Source: Clostridiaceae bacterium (lineage in GTDB: Bacteria > Bacillota > Clostridia > Lachnospirales > Lachnospiraceae). From it: a DNA stretch of 64,000 bases. The DNA lies in contig CAJTGE010000008.1 of NCBI GenBank assembly GCA_910575795.1, positions 62,001 through 126,000 on the forward strand. Reading direction: 5' to 3'. The notes beneath the pieces were generated by a model. The model saw only the letters and a program-made list of their open reading frames with translations. It was not told the origin of the DNA and did no database searches. The position numbers and the translations under genes are program-made. Each line of letters opens with the position of its first letter. Within the stretch, counting starts at the first letter, position 1. This document shows positions 8,093-17,236 of this stretch, in pieces.

Positions 8093-10528
8093 TTATTTAA
8101 ATGTGACAATCGTAACGCCCGTATCGCCCTCGCCGAATTCGCCGAGCCGGAAATCACCGACGTATTTGAGCTTTTTTAAATGGCGGTGCACGCCGGCCTT
8201 TAATGCGCCGGTCCCGCGGCCGTGTACGACGCGGACCTGGGGAAGATGCGCCAGATAGGCGTCGTCCAGATACTTATCGAGAACCGGGATCGCCTCGTCC
8301 ACGGTCATGCCGATCAGGTTCACCTCCGGGGAAATGGAGTATGCCTTGGCCATGTTAAGCCCTTTTCCGCCGGAGCTTCTGCCCCCGGATTTGCTAAAAG
8401 CCGGGGATGCGCCGCGTCCCGCTCCCTTTTTGGCTTGGCCGGAGAGGCTGGGGCCGGTGATGGACTCCTCTTCCACAAGCTCCAGATCCTTTATATTGAC
8501 AAGGGAGCGCAGAATTCCCATCTGCACGTACAGGTCGCCTTTGGCGTTTGGAAGGGTGCTCACGCTTCCCTTTAAATTCATGGACAGCACCCGCACCGTG
8601 TCGCCCAGGCGCAGGGATTTCGGGGAAACGGCCTTTTTCGGAAGCTTCGGCTCTCTGTCAGCCAGCGTTTTCTCCACATCGTTCATCTTGCCCCGCAGGC
8701 GGCTGCGCTCGGCCTCCAGCTCCTTTGTAACGCCGGATTCCTTTGCCAGGCGGTTAATATTGCGGATGGTCTGATCCGCCGTGTCCTTGGCATCCTGCAG
8801 GATGGTCCGCGCTTCGTCGCGGGCTTTGGAGAGCATCCGCTCTTTCTGCTCCTGGAAACGGTCCTCCTTTTGCTGCAGGCGGCCCTTTAAGGCGGCGATT
8901 TCGGCCTTGTAGGCTTCGATCTCCTTTCGCTCCTTTTCAATGGTAACGCGGCTGTCCTCCAGGCCGGCGAGGAGATCTTCAAAGGATTCATCCTCTTTTT
9001 CGATGTGCTTTTTCGCCTCGTCGATGATATAGTCCGGAAGGCCCAGCTTTCTGGAGATGGCAAAGGCGTTGCTCTTGCCCGGAATGCCGATTAAAAGGCG
9101 GTAGGTAGGGCGCAGCGTCTCCACATTGAATTCACAGCAGGCATTTTCCACGCCCGGCGTTGTGAGGGCATAGACCTTCAGCTCGCTGTAATGGGTGGTC
9201 GCCATGGTCCGGCAGGACATATTGTGGAGAAAGCTTAGGACCGCGATCGCCAGCGCCGCTCCCTCCGTGGGGTCCGTTCCGGCTCCCAGCTCGTCAAACA
9301 GGCACAGGGAGCGGCTGTCCGCCTGCCCCAGGATGGAGACAATATTGGTCATATGGGCCGAAAAGGTGCTCAGGCTCTGCTCAATGCTCTGCTCATCCCC
9401 GATATCTGCGAACACCTCGTCAAACACGGCCAGCTCCGAGCCGTCAAAGGCAGGGATATGAAGCCCCGCCTGTCCCATGAGCGTGAAGAGCCCGACAGTT
9501 TTTAGGGAAACCGTCTTTCCGCCCGTGTTGGGCCCGGTGACGATCAGAAGGTCAAAATCGCCCCCCAGATAGATATTGATGGGAACTACCTGATCCGGGT
9601 TCAGGAGCGGATGGCGGCCGTCCTTGATATTGATATAGCGTTTATCGTTGAATTTCGGCTCCGTACAGTTGTAATGCCTTGACAGGGCGGCCCTGGCAAA
9701 GATAAAGTCCAGCCGGGCTAAAAGCTCCAGATTCAGGGCAATCGTTTCCGTATAGGGAACCAGGCCGGAGGACAGGGAGGCCAGGACAAACTCGATCTCC
9801 CGCTTTTCCTGGATCTCCAGCTCCCGCAGCTCGTTATTCAGACGCACAATCGCCATGGGCTCAATAAAAACCGTGGATCCCGTAGAGGACTGGTCATGAA
9901 TCATGCCCGGAACCTGGCTCTTGTGCTCTGCCTTGACCGGCAGGCAGTAGCGCCCGTCGCGCATGGTGATGACCGCCTCCTGTAAGTAGGAGCGGCTGGA
10001 GTTTAAGATGGAATTGAGCTGGGTGTGGATACGGCCTCCGGTGATCTTCATGGAACGCCGCACCTTGCTAAGCCCCGGGCTCGCGTCGTCGCTCACCTCG
10101 TCCTCGGAGAGGATACAGCGCTGGATCTCCGCGTTGACAGCCGCAAGCGGTTCAAGAGTCCGGAACATCTCATCCAGCGAATCGTCAGGAAGCTCGGATT
10201 CCTCATGCCTGCCGTAAGCCCTGGCCCTGGCTGTCACCGTCAGCAGGGAACTGACGGCCAGAAGCTCCAGGATATTTAAGGAGCTGCCGATCTCCAGCCG
10301 CTTTAAGGAGGCGCGGACATCTTTTACACCTCCAAAGGACAGGCTTCCCTTCATGCGGATCCGGGTCACCGCGTCGCTGGTTTCGGTCTGGCTCTGGCGG
10401 ATCTCCTCCAGGCTGCAGGAGGGAACCAGATCCCGGCAGAGGGATTTGCCCATCTCGGTGGAGGCGTATTCCGTGAGCTGATCGATGATTTTATTGTATT
10501 CTAATGTAGTTAAAGCTTTTTTGTTCAT
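8093..10528 (-). CDS. mutS2: MutS2 (endonuclease/ribosome-collision ATPase)
   Basis: 811 aa from the ATG ending at 10528, preceded by AGGGGAT; longer in-frame extensions lack a ribosome binding site. Order: N-terminal MutS-type lever/clamp region, ATPase with Walker A GPNTGGKTVSLKT (about 332) and Walker B LCLFDELGAGTDPTEG, a Lys/Glu-rich coiled coil (about 510-620), a KOW-like segment, and a C-terminal Smr domain (about 737-811: LIGMTVDEA, VVHGRGTGALK). MutS2 proteins suppress homologous recombination and, in Bacillus subtilis, act on collided ribosomes. There is no mismatch-recognition domain, which separates it from MutS. It is monocistronic in this window. Confidence 0.95.
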   Translation of the reverse strand: MNKKALTTLEYNKIIDQLTEYASTEMGKSLCRDLVPSCSLEEIRQSQTETSDAVTRIRMKGSLSFGGVKDVRASLKRLEIGSSLNILELLAVSSLLTVTARARAYGRHEESELPDDSLDEMFRTLEPLAAVNAEIQRCILSEDEVSDDASPGLSKVRRSMKITGGRIHTQLNSILNSSRSYLQEAVITMRDGRYCLPVKAEHKSQVPGMIHDQSSTGSTVFIEPMAIVRLNNELRELEIQEKREIEFVLASLSSGLVPYTETIALNLELLARLDFIFARAALSRHYNCTEPKFNDKRYINIKDGRHPLLNPDQVVPINIYLGGDFDLLIVTGPNTGGKTVSLKTVGLFTLMGQAGLHIPAFDGSELAVFDEVFADIGDEQSIEQSLSTFSAHMTNIVSILGQADSRSLCLFDELGAGTDPTEGAALAIAVLSFLHNMSCRTMATTHYSELKVYALTTPGVENACCEFNVETLRPTYRLLIGIPGKSNAFAISRKLGLPDYIIDEAKKHIEKEDESFEDLLAGLEDSRVTIEKERKEIEAYKAEIAALKGRLQQKEDRFQEQKERMLSKARDEARTILQDAKDTADQTIRNINRLAKESGVTKELEAERSRLRGKMNDVEKTLADREPKLPKKAVSPKSLRLGDTVRVLSMNLKGSVSTLPNAKGDLYVQMGILRSLVNIKDLELVEEESITGPSLSGQAKKGAGRGASPAFSKSGGRSSGGKGLNMAKAYSISPEVNLIGMTVDEAIPVLDKYLDDAYLAHLPQVRVVHGRGTGALKAGVHRHLKKLKYVGDFRLGEFGEGDTGVTIVTFK

Positions 10529-10723
10529 GTTTCGATCCCCTGTTAAATCGTGTGGCGGGTGGTTTGTGGGATTAAAAAACGGCCGCATCGCGTGCGGATG
10601 TGAGGCGTTTATTCTTATGATAAAGGGTATCGTGGTTTTTTGCAAGGGGAATATTGGGGGAAGAGGGGGATGTTATATGACAGTTCGGGTTGTCTGAACG
10701 ATTGCTGTGTTATTGTAAAATGG

Positions 10724-10752
10724 TTGATTGTTGTGTAATTAGTGTGTATAAT
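10724..10752 (+). promoter_or_regulatory. Promoter of the hicAB cassette
   Basis: TTGATT at 10724-10729, 17-bp spacer, TATAAT at 10747-10752. The hicA ATG follows 21 bases after the -10 box, so the leader is very short, as in autoregulated toxin-antitoxin operons. Confidence 0.7.
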
Positions 10753-10773
10753 ACTGATATCGGGGGAATACGG

Positions 10774-10947
10774 ATGAAACAGAGGGATTTGGTAAAGAAG
10801 CTTGAAGACGCAGGTTTTTCCTTTGAGAGGCATGGGAGAAATCATGATATATACAGAAGAGGAAATGATATAGAAAAGATCCCACGACACAAAGAAGTAA
10901 ATGAGAATTTGGCAAGAATGATACTGAGGAAGTGGAAACTATTATAA
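10774..10947 (+). CDS. hicA: HicA-type mRNA interferase toxin
   Basis: 57 aa, the normal HicA size. The dsRBD-like fold signature is clear: KQRDLVKKLEDAGFSF, then RHGRNHDIY with the catalytic histidine of the GSHxx-type motif, then a basic tail (IPRHKEVNENLARMILRKW). HicA cleaves mRNA when not bound by HicB. The ATG at 10774 follows CGGGGGAA; in-frame codons upstream would lie in the promoter. hicB follows after 12 bases. Toxin before antitoxin is the usual hicAB order. Confidence 0.88.
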   Translation: MKQRDLVKKLEDAGFSFERHGRNHDIYRRGNDIEKIPRHKEVNENLARMILRKWKLL

Positions 10948-10959
10948 GGAGCAGAGTAT

Positions 10960-11400
10960 ATGAAACAGGTTTACGCAACATTTATCTTAAATACAAAGGA
11001 CGGTTCAGAACATCCTTTTTTGGTATATGTTCCTGATATGGAAATTTTTACAGAAGGGGATTCCCTTGCAGATTCCATTGAAATGGCAAGAGATGCGATA
11101 GGACTGGCAGGAATTTCTATGGAAGATCATAAAGAAGAGATTCCTGCGCCGTCGGATCAGGCGGCCGCCATGGAAAAGGTAAAACAAAATGCAGAGGATA
11201 TTGATTTTTCCAAAGGTATTTTGACATATGTGGACGTGGACTTCACGGAATATAGAAAGAGAGTCGATACAAAGACTGTCAGAAGAAATGTTGCGCTGCC
11301 AGGCTGGCTGAATTATGAAGCCGAACATGCCGGAATCAATGTTTCCAGAGTGCTGCAGGAAGCGTTGATGAATGTGTTAAATGTTAAGAGGAACATTTGA
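10960..11400 (+). CDS. hicB: HicB-type antitoxin
   Basis: 146 aa. The N-terminal HicB fold spans about 1-60, with the hallmark segment PDMEIFTEGDSLADSIEMARDAI. A charged linker leads to a C-terminal ribbon-helix-helix-like DNA-binding part (RRNVALPGWLNYEAEHAGINVS). It should neutralise HicA and repress the operon. AAGGAGCAG is the ribosome binding site. The last codons overlap a possible upstream extension of the next gene, but that gene's better start lies downstream. Confidence 0.87.
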   Translation: MKQVYATFILNTKDGSEHPFLVYVPDMEIFTEGDSLADSIEMARDAIGLAGISMEDHKEEIPAPSDQAAAMEKVKQNAEDIDFSKGILTYVDVDFTEYRKRVDTKTVRRNVALPGWLNYEAEHAGINVSRVLQEALMNVLNVKRNI

Positions 11401-11527
11401 TGTGGATTCTCAGGCAGCCGTCCAGATTGTCCGAACGGTTATGTCCTCAGAGAGCAGAGTCTTTGATGGCTCAATATGGAGGGGAGGCAGACATGAAATT
11501 GGGGAAGGTCAGAAAGGATGCGGGGAT

Positions 11528-13225
11528 ATGGCAAGAACAGTGGGGATAGGGAAGCAGGATTTTGAAAATATACGGGAAAAAAAGGTCTTTTATGTGGATA
11601 AGACAGAATTCATCCGTGAATGGTGGGAGAGCGAGGATGATGTAACTCTGATAACCCGTCCCCGGCGTTTTGGAAAGACTTTGAATATGAGTATGCTGGA
11701 GAAATTCTTTTCTGTTCAGTATGCGGGGAGAGAGGATTTATTTCAGGGACTTGCAATCTGGAAAAATGAAAAATACAGGAAGATTCAGGGGACATATCCT
11801 GTGATTAGTTTATCTTTTGCAGCGGTTAAAGAAAAAAGTTATACAATGACAATCTCACGAATCAATCAGATATTGACAAATCTGTATTCAGCAAACCGTT
11901 TTCTTATGGAAGACGGGAATTTGGATGACAAAGAAAAGAAGTTTTTTTCATCTGTGGATGTGAACATGGACGAAACGACGGCAACGATGGCGCTTCACCA
12001 GTTATCCATCTATTTATCCCGATATTACGGAAAAAAGGTAATTATTCTGTTGGATGAGTACGATACGCCGATGCAGGAAGCCTATGTAAACGGGTATTGG
12101 GATGAATTGGCTTCCTTTACCAGAAGTATGTTTAACGCGGCATTTAAAACAAATGTTTGCCTGGAGCGGGCAATGATGACAGGGATTACCAGGGTAAGCA
12201 AAGAGTCCATATTTTCTGATTTGAATAATCTGGAAGTGGTTACTGCCACTTCCGACAAGTATGCGGATTGTTTCGGCTTTTGTGAAGATGAAGTTTTTGC
12301 CGCCCTGGCTGAATATGGTTTATCTGAAAAGAAGCAGGAAGTGAAAACATGGTATGACGGGTTTGTATTTGGCGGGCAAAAAGATATCTATAATCCATGG
12401 TCGATTCTGAATTACCTGGATAAAAAGAAGACAGGGACATATTGGGCAAACTCCAGTTCCAATCATTTGGCAGGTAAACTGATTCGGGAAGGGAGCCAAA
12501 ATCTGAAGAGGGATTTTGAGTGTCTTTTGCGGGGAAAATCAATCATTATGGAATTGGATGAACAGATTGTTTATGATCAGTTAGGCGATGATGAACAGGC
12601 GATATGGAGCCTTTTGCTTGCCAGCGGCTATTTAAAGGTGAAAGATTTGAAGACCTATGCGACAGAATTTGGAGAATGGAAGCAGGAATATGAGCTGGAA
12701 TTGACGAATTTTGAAGTAGGGGCAATGTTCCGCCACATGATAAGAAAATGGTTCAGCCGCGCGGCGGGAGGGTATAACGATTTTATCAAAGCATTGCTGC
12801 TTGATGATGTAAAAGGTATGAACATATATATAAATAAAGTGGCAATGACTACGTTTAGTTATTTTGATACCGGAAAGAACCCCTCAGAAGAAGCGCCCGA
12901 ACGCTTCTATCATGGTTTTGTTTTAGGCTTGATGGTAGAGCTTGCAGATCGCTATGTATTGGCCTCTAACCGGGAAAGTGGATTTGGGCGTTATGATGTA
13001 ATGCTGGAACCAAGAAAACCGGGAGACGCCGGAATTATTATAGAGTTTAAGGTACAGGATAATTCGGAAGAAAAAGAACTTTCTGAAACGGCAAACGCGG
13101 CGCTGAGACAGATTGAAGAAAAGAAATATGCAACAATGCTGATAGAGAAGGGCGTTACAAAAGAAAAAATCAGGATCTATGGTTTTGCTTTTTGCGGTAA
13201 GCGGGTATTGATTGAAAGAGGGTAA
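11528..13225 (+). CDS. AAA-ATPase-like / PD-(D/E)XK nuclease-like protein (PF09820 + PF08011 type)
   Basis: 565 aa from the ATG at 11528, which follows AAAGGATG. The N-terminal AAA-ATPase-like domain has the family's Walker A variant RPRRFGKTLNMSM, Walker B ILLDEYDTPMQEA and the conserved KTWYDGFVFGG. The C-terminal third is a PDDEXK_9-like domain, with RYDVMLEP and IIEFKVQD supplying Asp and Glu-x-Lys. These cytoplasmic proteins are abundant in gut Clostridia and Bacteroidetes; their role is not established, with mobile DNA or defence often suspected. It lies next to hicAB in AT-rich DNA, consistent with accessory origin. A longer frame opens at 11381 but has no ribosome binding site. Confidence 0.85.
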   Translation: MARTVGIGKQDFENIREKKVFYVDKTEFIREWWESEDDVTLITRPRRFGKTLNMSMLEKFFSVQYAGREDLFQGLAIWKNEKYRKIQGTYPVISLSFAAVKEKSYTMTISRINQILTNLYSANRFLMEDGNLDDKEKKFFSSVDVNMDETTATMALHQLSIYLSRYYGKKVIILLDEYDTPMQEAYVNGYWDELASFTRSMFNAAFKTNVCLERAMMTGITRVSKESIFSDLNNLEVVTATSDKYADCFGFCEDEVFAALAEYGLSEKKQEVKTWYDGFVFGGQKDIYNPWSILNYLDKKKTGTYWANSSSNHLAGKLIREGSQNLKRDFECLLRGKSIIMELDEQIVYDQLGDDEQAIWSLLLASGYLKVKDLKTYATEFGEWKQEYELELTNFEVGAMFRHMIRKWFSRAAGGYNDFIKALLLDDVKGMNIYINKVAMTTFSYFDTGKNPSEEAPERFYHGFVLGLMVELADRYVLASNRESGFGRYDVMLEPRKPGDAGIIIEFKVQDNSEEKELSETANAALRQIEEKKYATMLIEKGVTKEKIRIYGFAFCGKRVLIERG

Positions 13226-13315
13226 AGGAATTTCTCATATCAGATTATCACAGATTTTTATATAATTCAAGAAAAGGAGGTCAGATGAAAATGAAACAGG
13301 AAGAATATTGGAACC

Positions 13316-13930
13316 GTGTATCAGAAAAAAAGGGAATTTACTACGCCCTTTCAGGCCGGGGAATTTTCAAAATATGTGAAAAGGGATAATAGTATTCTTG
13401 ATGTAGGCTGTGGATATGGAAGAACGCTTGGCGAACTGTATCATAACGGCTATCGCAACCTGATTGGCATTGATTTTTCAAAAGGTATGATAGCAAGGGG
13501 AAAACAGCAGTTTCCGTATCTTGATTTACGTGTAAAAGACGACGCTAAAATATCCCTGCCGGACGCAAGTATTGACGCCGTAATTCTCTTTGCAGTTTTA
13601 ACCTGCATACGGACAAATGAAGGGCAGGAGCAGCTATTATCGGAAATTAAACGGATATTGAAACCGCAGGGGATTTTGTATGTGAATGATTTCCTGCTGA
13701 ATACAGATGAACGTAATCTCACAAGATATGCAAAATACAAAGAAACTTATGGCATATACGGTGTGTTTGAACTTCCGGAAGGCGCGGTATGCCGGCATCA
13801 TGATGAAACATGGATAAAACAACTTTTGAAGGATTTTTCGGAACAGGAATACAGCCATTTGACATTTACAACAATGAATGGGAATAAATCAAACGGCTTT
13901 TATTTTATAGGGCGGTTAAATGATTTTTAA
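13316..13930 (+). CDS. Class I SAM-dependent methyltransferase, N-terminus frameshifted
   Basis: The main frame carries a Rossmann methyltransferase: motif I ILDVGCGYGRTLGEL, acidic motif II LIGIDFSKGMI, and motif IV-like DAVILFAVLTCI. The substrate is unknown. The good start (AAGGAGG then ATG at 13285, beginning KMKQEEYWNRVSEKK) is in another frame. It joins the main frame only if one base is removed from the A7G3 run at 13325-13334. As written, the long frame could start only at a GTG (13316) with no ribosome binding site. Hence a one-base insertion, a sequencing error or a recoding site. Full-length protein would be about 214 aa. Confidence 0.8.
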   Translation: MYQKKREFTTPFQAGEFSKYVKRDNSILDVGCGYGRTLGELYHNGYRNLIGIDFSKGMIARGKQQFPYLDLRVKDDAKISLPDASIDAVILFAVLTCIRTNEGQEQLLSEIKRILKPQGILYVNDFLLNTDERNLTRYAKYKETYGIYGVFELPEGAVCRHHDETWIKQLLKDFSEQEYSHLTFTTMNGNKSNGFYFIGRLNDF

Positions 13931-15049
13931 GCAATTATAAATAAGGCTCCATGGTGAAAAATGACGCTCTTCCAGGCGCTGAATTTACCATTATTAATGC
14001 AATGCTGCACTGATATGACCGGCTGACGCCGAAGCCAAAGAAAACAAAAAAGGGGAAGGCAGAGAGGAAAAATAAATTTTTCTCGGCCTTCCTTTTATTA
14101 TGTCTGTATGTATTTCGGTTCCTGTAACTGTTCCTGCGCCAGAATGCTTTTTTATCAAATAATTGTTCCGGGTCTTTTACAATTGCCAAAGTTCTATTGA
14201 TATGACGATATTTTTTATAAGTCTGATTTTGATAATGAGAATAAGCGATATTTAAAAGTAAGGTATCATGAAGAGAAAAAATCATTTATCAGGAAGATTA
14301 TTTGTCTAAAATTTCACAATATTTAAATATAAATACAAGTGAACGTTACAATTTTTGACAAAAACGTTACAAAAAACGACATCCCTATTGAATTGTGGCA
14401 GTAAATATGGTAAGAAGTAGCAAATAGATGCGGATGTTATTTCTAAGAGAATACAAAGAAGGGGCTTGCAGACTTCTGCAATGAGGCATGCCCGGAGAGA
14501 CGGGGAGATTATAACTGAGGGAGAAGATTCGCAGATCTCTGCTTTATATCTGAGCTTGCATAATATCAGAGTGATAAGATAAGAAAAATGCAAATTTTTG
14601 GGTGAAAAGTGTCTGTTTTTGGGGTTTGGTTGGAATTCCTCTGATAGTATGGTATGACAAAACAAAATACAAAGCTATATTTGTTAAATAACGATATAAA
14701 AATAAAAAAAGTGATATTTATGGGATGGTAAGAAAAATTCGCGGACAAAAAGTGACAATTCGCGGACAAATTCACATTACTGACGAAAAAAATGCTATGA
14801 TAATGGTGACGTAAATAGTCAGTTCTGTTCCTGTTTAAAGAAGATGCGGACAGTGGGTGTTCCTCCGGGCTTCAATGGGCGAATATGCGTCCGGAGCAGG
14901 GAGGGAGAAAATGCGATCCGTCCGCAGCCGTAGTTGTCCATCCGGTTATCGGGGCAGTCAGGATGCAAGTTTCGGACATAATATTTGCATATGTAGAAAT
15001 GAGTTATAAAAGCTCTATAAATCAAAATGTAATATATCAGGAGGGAGAT
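13931..15049. other. AT-rich intergenic region before the injection-system island
   Basis: No convincing gene. It holds a terminator at 14051-14099, an uninformative minus-strand frame at 13935-14285 with no ribosome binding site, and long A/T runs. It also has two copies of AATTCGCGGACAAA at 14736-14749 and 14757-14770, exactly 21 bp apart, which resemble repeated sites found at some insertion-sequence ends. No transposase is present. Confidence 0.5.
14051..14099 (+). terminator. Terminator-like hairpin
   Basis: GGGGAAGGC pairs with GCCTTCC around an inner GAAAAATAAATTTTTC palindrome and is followed by TTTTATT. It lies downstream of the methyltransferase gene and would end that transcript. 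Confidence 0.6.
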
Positions 15050-15346
15050 ATGAGGATAATAAAGCTTGGAGTCGAACCGTTTGAAATGATATCCATTTTA
15101 AAATATGATGAGGTTCAGCAGATGAACGAACACGGATCAGCGCGTATATCAGGGCTGATTCCATATGATAAAAGGGATGAGTATCTGAAAATGGCGGCAA
15201 AGGAAACTTGGGTTAAAATCCTGGGCTATGACGAGGAAGAGAAGGAAACGATCCTGTTTTACGGTAAAGATACAGTAAGGCTATTGGCGCGTATTGGATT
15301 GGCAAATATGCGGTTCACATGCGGCTACAGATTACTGCCAAAATAA
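15050..15346 (+). CDS. Small protein resembling the first domain of the adjacent VgrG
   Basis: 98 aa, AGGAGGG ribosome binding site. The segment VQQMNEHGSARISGLIP plus DEYLKMAAKETWVKI aligns in pattern with NWEINEHAWLELNGIL and VCGRDYVGTEIAVF at the start of the VgrG-like protein encoded ten bases downstream. That pattern (x-x-NEHaxxxxxGxL, then a charged helix, then a strand) is the gp27/VgrG first beta domain. This may therefore be a free-standing duplicated domain, a subunit that caps or extends the spike base, or a chaperone. Not recognised beyond this. First gene of the island. Confidence 0.6.
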   Translation: MRIIKLGVEPFEMISILKYDEVQQMNEHGSARISGLIPYDKRDEYLKMAAKETWVKILGYDEEEKETILFYGKDTVRLLARIGLANMRFTCGYRLLPK

Positions 15347-15356
15347 AGGAGGAAAC

Positions 15357-16646
15357 ATGGAGATCAATCAGGAGATTTCTCTGGAAACGGAGCTCCCGTT
15401 TCAGTCTGTACAGGATTTTACGATGAATTGGGAAATAAACGAGCATGCATGGCTGGAGCTGAACGGCATACTGCGGCAGGATCACTGGGACAAGGTTTGC
15501 GGCAGAGATTATGTGGGAACAGAAATAGCGGTGTTTCTGGCAGACAGTATTGAGCAGAGCACAGGCGGCGCGCTGTTCCGGGGGATTATACGGGATGTGA
15601 AGCTGCTTTGGGGCCATGGGGTTGGCATGGCGCGTATAGCCGCATCGTCAGCTTCGATTAAACTGGATGAGGAAGAGCAGAGGCTGTGCCGTTCCTTCCA
15701 GAATCCTTCGCTAAGCTATGCCGACGCAGCGAAGCTGATAGCAGAGACAGGAGGCGGGAAGCTGATCTGCACCGTGGAGAAAAAGGAGATAGAACGGCCG
15801 TTTATCTGTTACCGGGAAACCATATGGGAATTTCTTAAGAGACTCGCAAGCTGTCAGGGCGCGTTTCTCGTGCCGGATATAAAGACGGGCCGCCCCAATC
15901 TGTGGTATGGGATGCGATCCGGAAAGCAGATCGATGTGGATCTGGCCGGAGATTCGGCCTGGGTACATATTCACAAACGCTATGGAAATGGCGGTAAGAG
16001 CAGGGCCGTAAAGACAATTGGGTTGGAACGCAGGGCCAGCTATTCCCTGGGAGACTGGGCTGTAAGCCAGGGAGAAACGTTTGTCATTCATGCGGCAGAA
16101 GCGAAAATGGACAGAGGAGATATCACATTTTCTTATCAGATGTCGCCGCAGAGGGATCTGGTAAAAAAGCCGTATTATAACGAAGCGTTTACAGGACTGA
16201 GCCTGTGGTGTACGGTAAAGGAGACGAAAAATGAGGCGGTGCGGGTTGCCTTTGATATAGACAATGAAGAAGGCGAGTGGTTTTTTCCATGGCGGCCGGA
16301 AACCGGGAATGCGCTGTACGCCATGCCGGAGACCGGAGCCAGAGCGGCGGTATGCTTTGCAAACCATAATGAGGGATCCGGGTTTGCAGTGCGCTGTTCG
16401 GGACAGCCGCCTGAAAACCAGGAGCCAAAGGATAAATCAATCGTTATTCCGGCAGACGGAAAAATCGAGCTGTTCACCGGCAGATTGAATTTCCGCAAAA
16501 AGGATGAAATCATGGAATTAAACGATTCCAGCGGTATTGATTTCAGAGGAGGCCGGATGGGGATAGAGGCAGTCGGGAAGGTGAAGCTCCAGGCAGCGCA
16601 GATTTCGCTGGATGCAGTAACGGAGATAAAGGCAACGACAGAATAG
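15357..16646 (+). CDS. VgrG/gp27-gp5-like spike protein of a contractile injection system
   Basis: 429 aa, AAAGGAGG ribosome binding site. N-terminal gp27-like beta domains: the NEHAWLELNG segment, then SRSFQNPSLSY-type text (RSFQNPSLSYADAAKLI), then the second-domain hallmark ICYRETIWEFLKRLAS with FLVPDIKTGRPNLWYG. An OB-fold-like segment follows (about 280-355, EGEWFFPWRPETGNALYAMPE). The C-terminus is a short repetitive beta-rich tail instead of a long needle. Such trimers form the hub that carries the PAAR tip and effectors in phage tails, T6SS and eCIS. No sheath or tube gene is present in the window, so the machine it serves must be encoded elsewhere, if it exists. Confidence 0.82.
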   Translation: MEINQEISLETELPFQSVQDFTMNWEINEHAWLELNGILRQDHWDKVCGRDYVGTEIAVFLADSIEQSTGGALFRGIIRDVKLLWGHGVGMARIAASSASIKLDEEEQRLCRSFQNPSLSYADAAKLIAETGGGKLICTVEKKEIERPFICYRETIWEFLKRLASCQGAFLVPDIKTGRPNLWYGMRSGKQIDVDLAGDSAWVHIHKRYGNGGKSRAVKTIGLERRASYSLGDWAVSQGETFVIHAAEAKMDRGDITFSYQMSPQRDLVKKPYYNEAFTGLSLWCTVKETKNEAVRVAFDIDNEEGEWFFPWRPETGNALYAMPETGARAAVCFANHNEGSGFAVRCSGQPPENQEPKDKSIVIPADGKIELFTGRLNFRKKDEIMELNDSSGIDFRGGRMGIEAVGKVKLQAAQISLDAVTEIKATTE

Positions 16647-16747
16647 CCATACATTTGTATGGCGACGCATGAACGGCTCATTTTGTTGCCGCTGGAAGCG
16701 GTTTAAGAGTGGACCGCTCCGGTGTTTTCACAGGGGGGCGTGGGGAT

Positions 16748-17236
16748 ATGAAATATTTCATACTGCGGCAGCATCCGTATTTTTCGGAAAGCTTCCGCCT
16801 GGACGGCTGGCAGGAGGTAATCAAGCCTAAGTGGATCTGCATGGAGGAATTCTACAAGACGCCCCGCAGGTGCGTTATCAGTGCATCCATGGGAGAATTT
16901 ACGCCGTTTCCTGACATTGTGACAGTTCCGTTCCTGCTGATAAGCCGTCTGATGGCCGAAGTAGCGGAAATGTACGGAGAACCGGTATTTAAACGAGACG
17001 TGATCATTATCAATGAACGGGATAAACAAAGCAGGCATTATCACCTGATATTGCCCGAAGCGATCGGGCATGGAAGCGCCCTGCTCGGGGAAAGCCATCT
17101 CTTTTACATGAATATTGATAAACAAAAAGAGCTCGTGGTAAGCCAGGATTATGCGGAAAGCATTTTGCGTCGGGGAGCTGTGGGCATTGCGCTAAAGGAA
17201 TGGGATATGAAGGAGGGGAGACATGATGGAAAATAA
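16748..17236 (+). CDS. DUF1629/Imm11-like protein in spike cassette
   Basis: 162 aa from the ATG at 16748 (GGGGGCGTGGGG upstream). It opens YFILRQHPYF, has a middle DIVTVPFLLISRLMAEVAE helix and ends with AESILRRGAVGI. This order is typical of the DUF1629-related proteins often encoded beside PAAR-like genes in Clostridia. In myxobacteria this fold is annotated as immunity protein, but here the position between VgrG and PAAR suggests a structural or adaptor role. The stop overlaps the start of the PAAR-like gene by 14 bases, so the two are translationally coupled. Family assignment is from memory of the motif pattern. Confidence 0.55.
   Translation: MKYFILRQHPYFSESFRLDGWQEVIKPKWICMEEFYKTPRRCVISASMGEFTPFPDIVTVPFLLISRLMAEVAEMYGEPVFKRDVIIINERDKQSRHYHLILPEAIGHGSALLGESHLFYMNIDKQKELVVSQDYAESILRRGAVGIALKEWDMKEGRHDGK

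Noticed and set aside
13316..13340. Programmed -1 frameshift at AAAAAAAG in the methyltransferase gene
   Set aside because: The required change is +1, and no stimulatory structure is evident, so mutation or error is more likely.
13935..14285. Minus-strand ORF of 116 codons
   Set aside because: No ribosome binding site, no recognisable domain, and it reads across a terminator hairpin.
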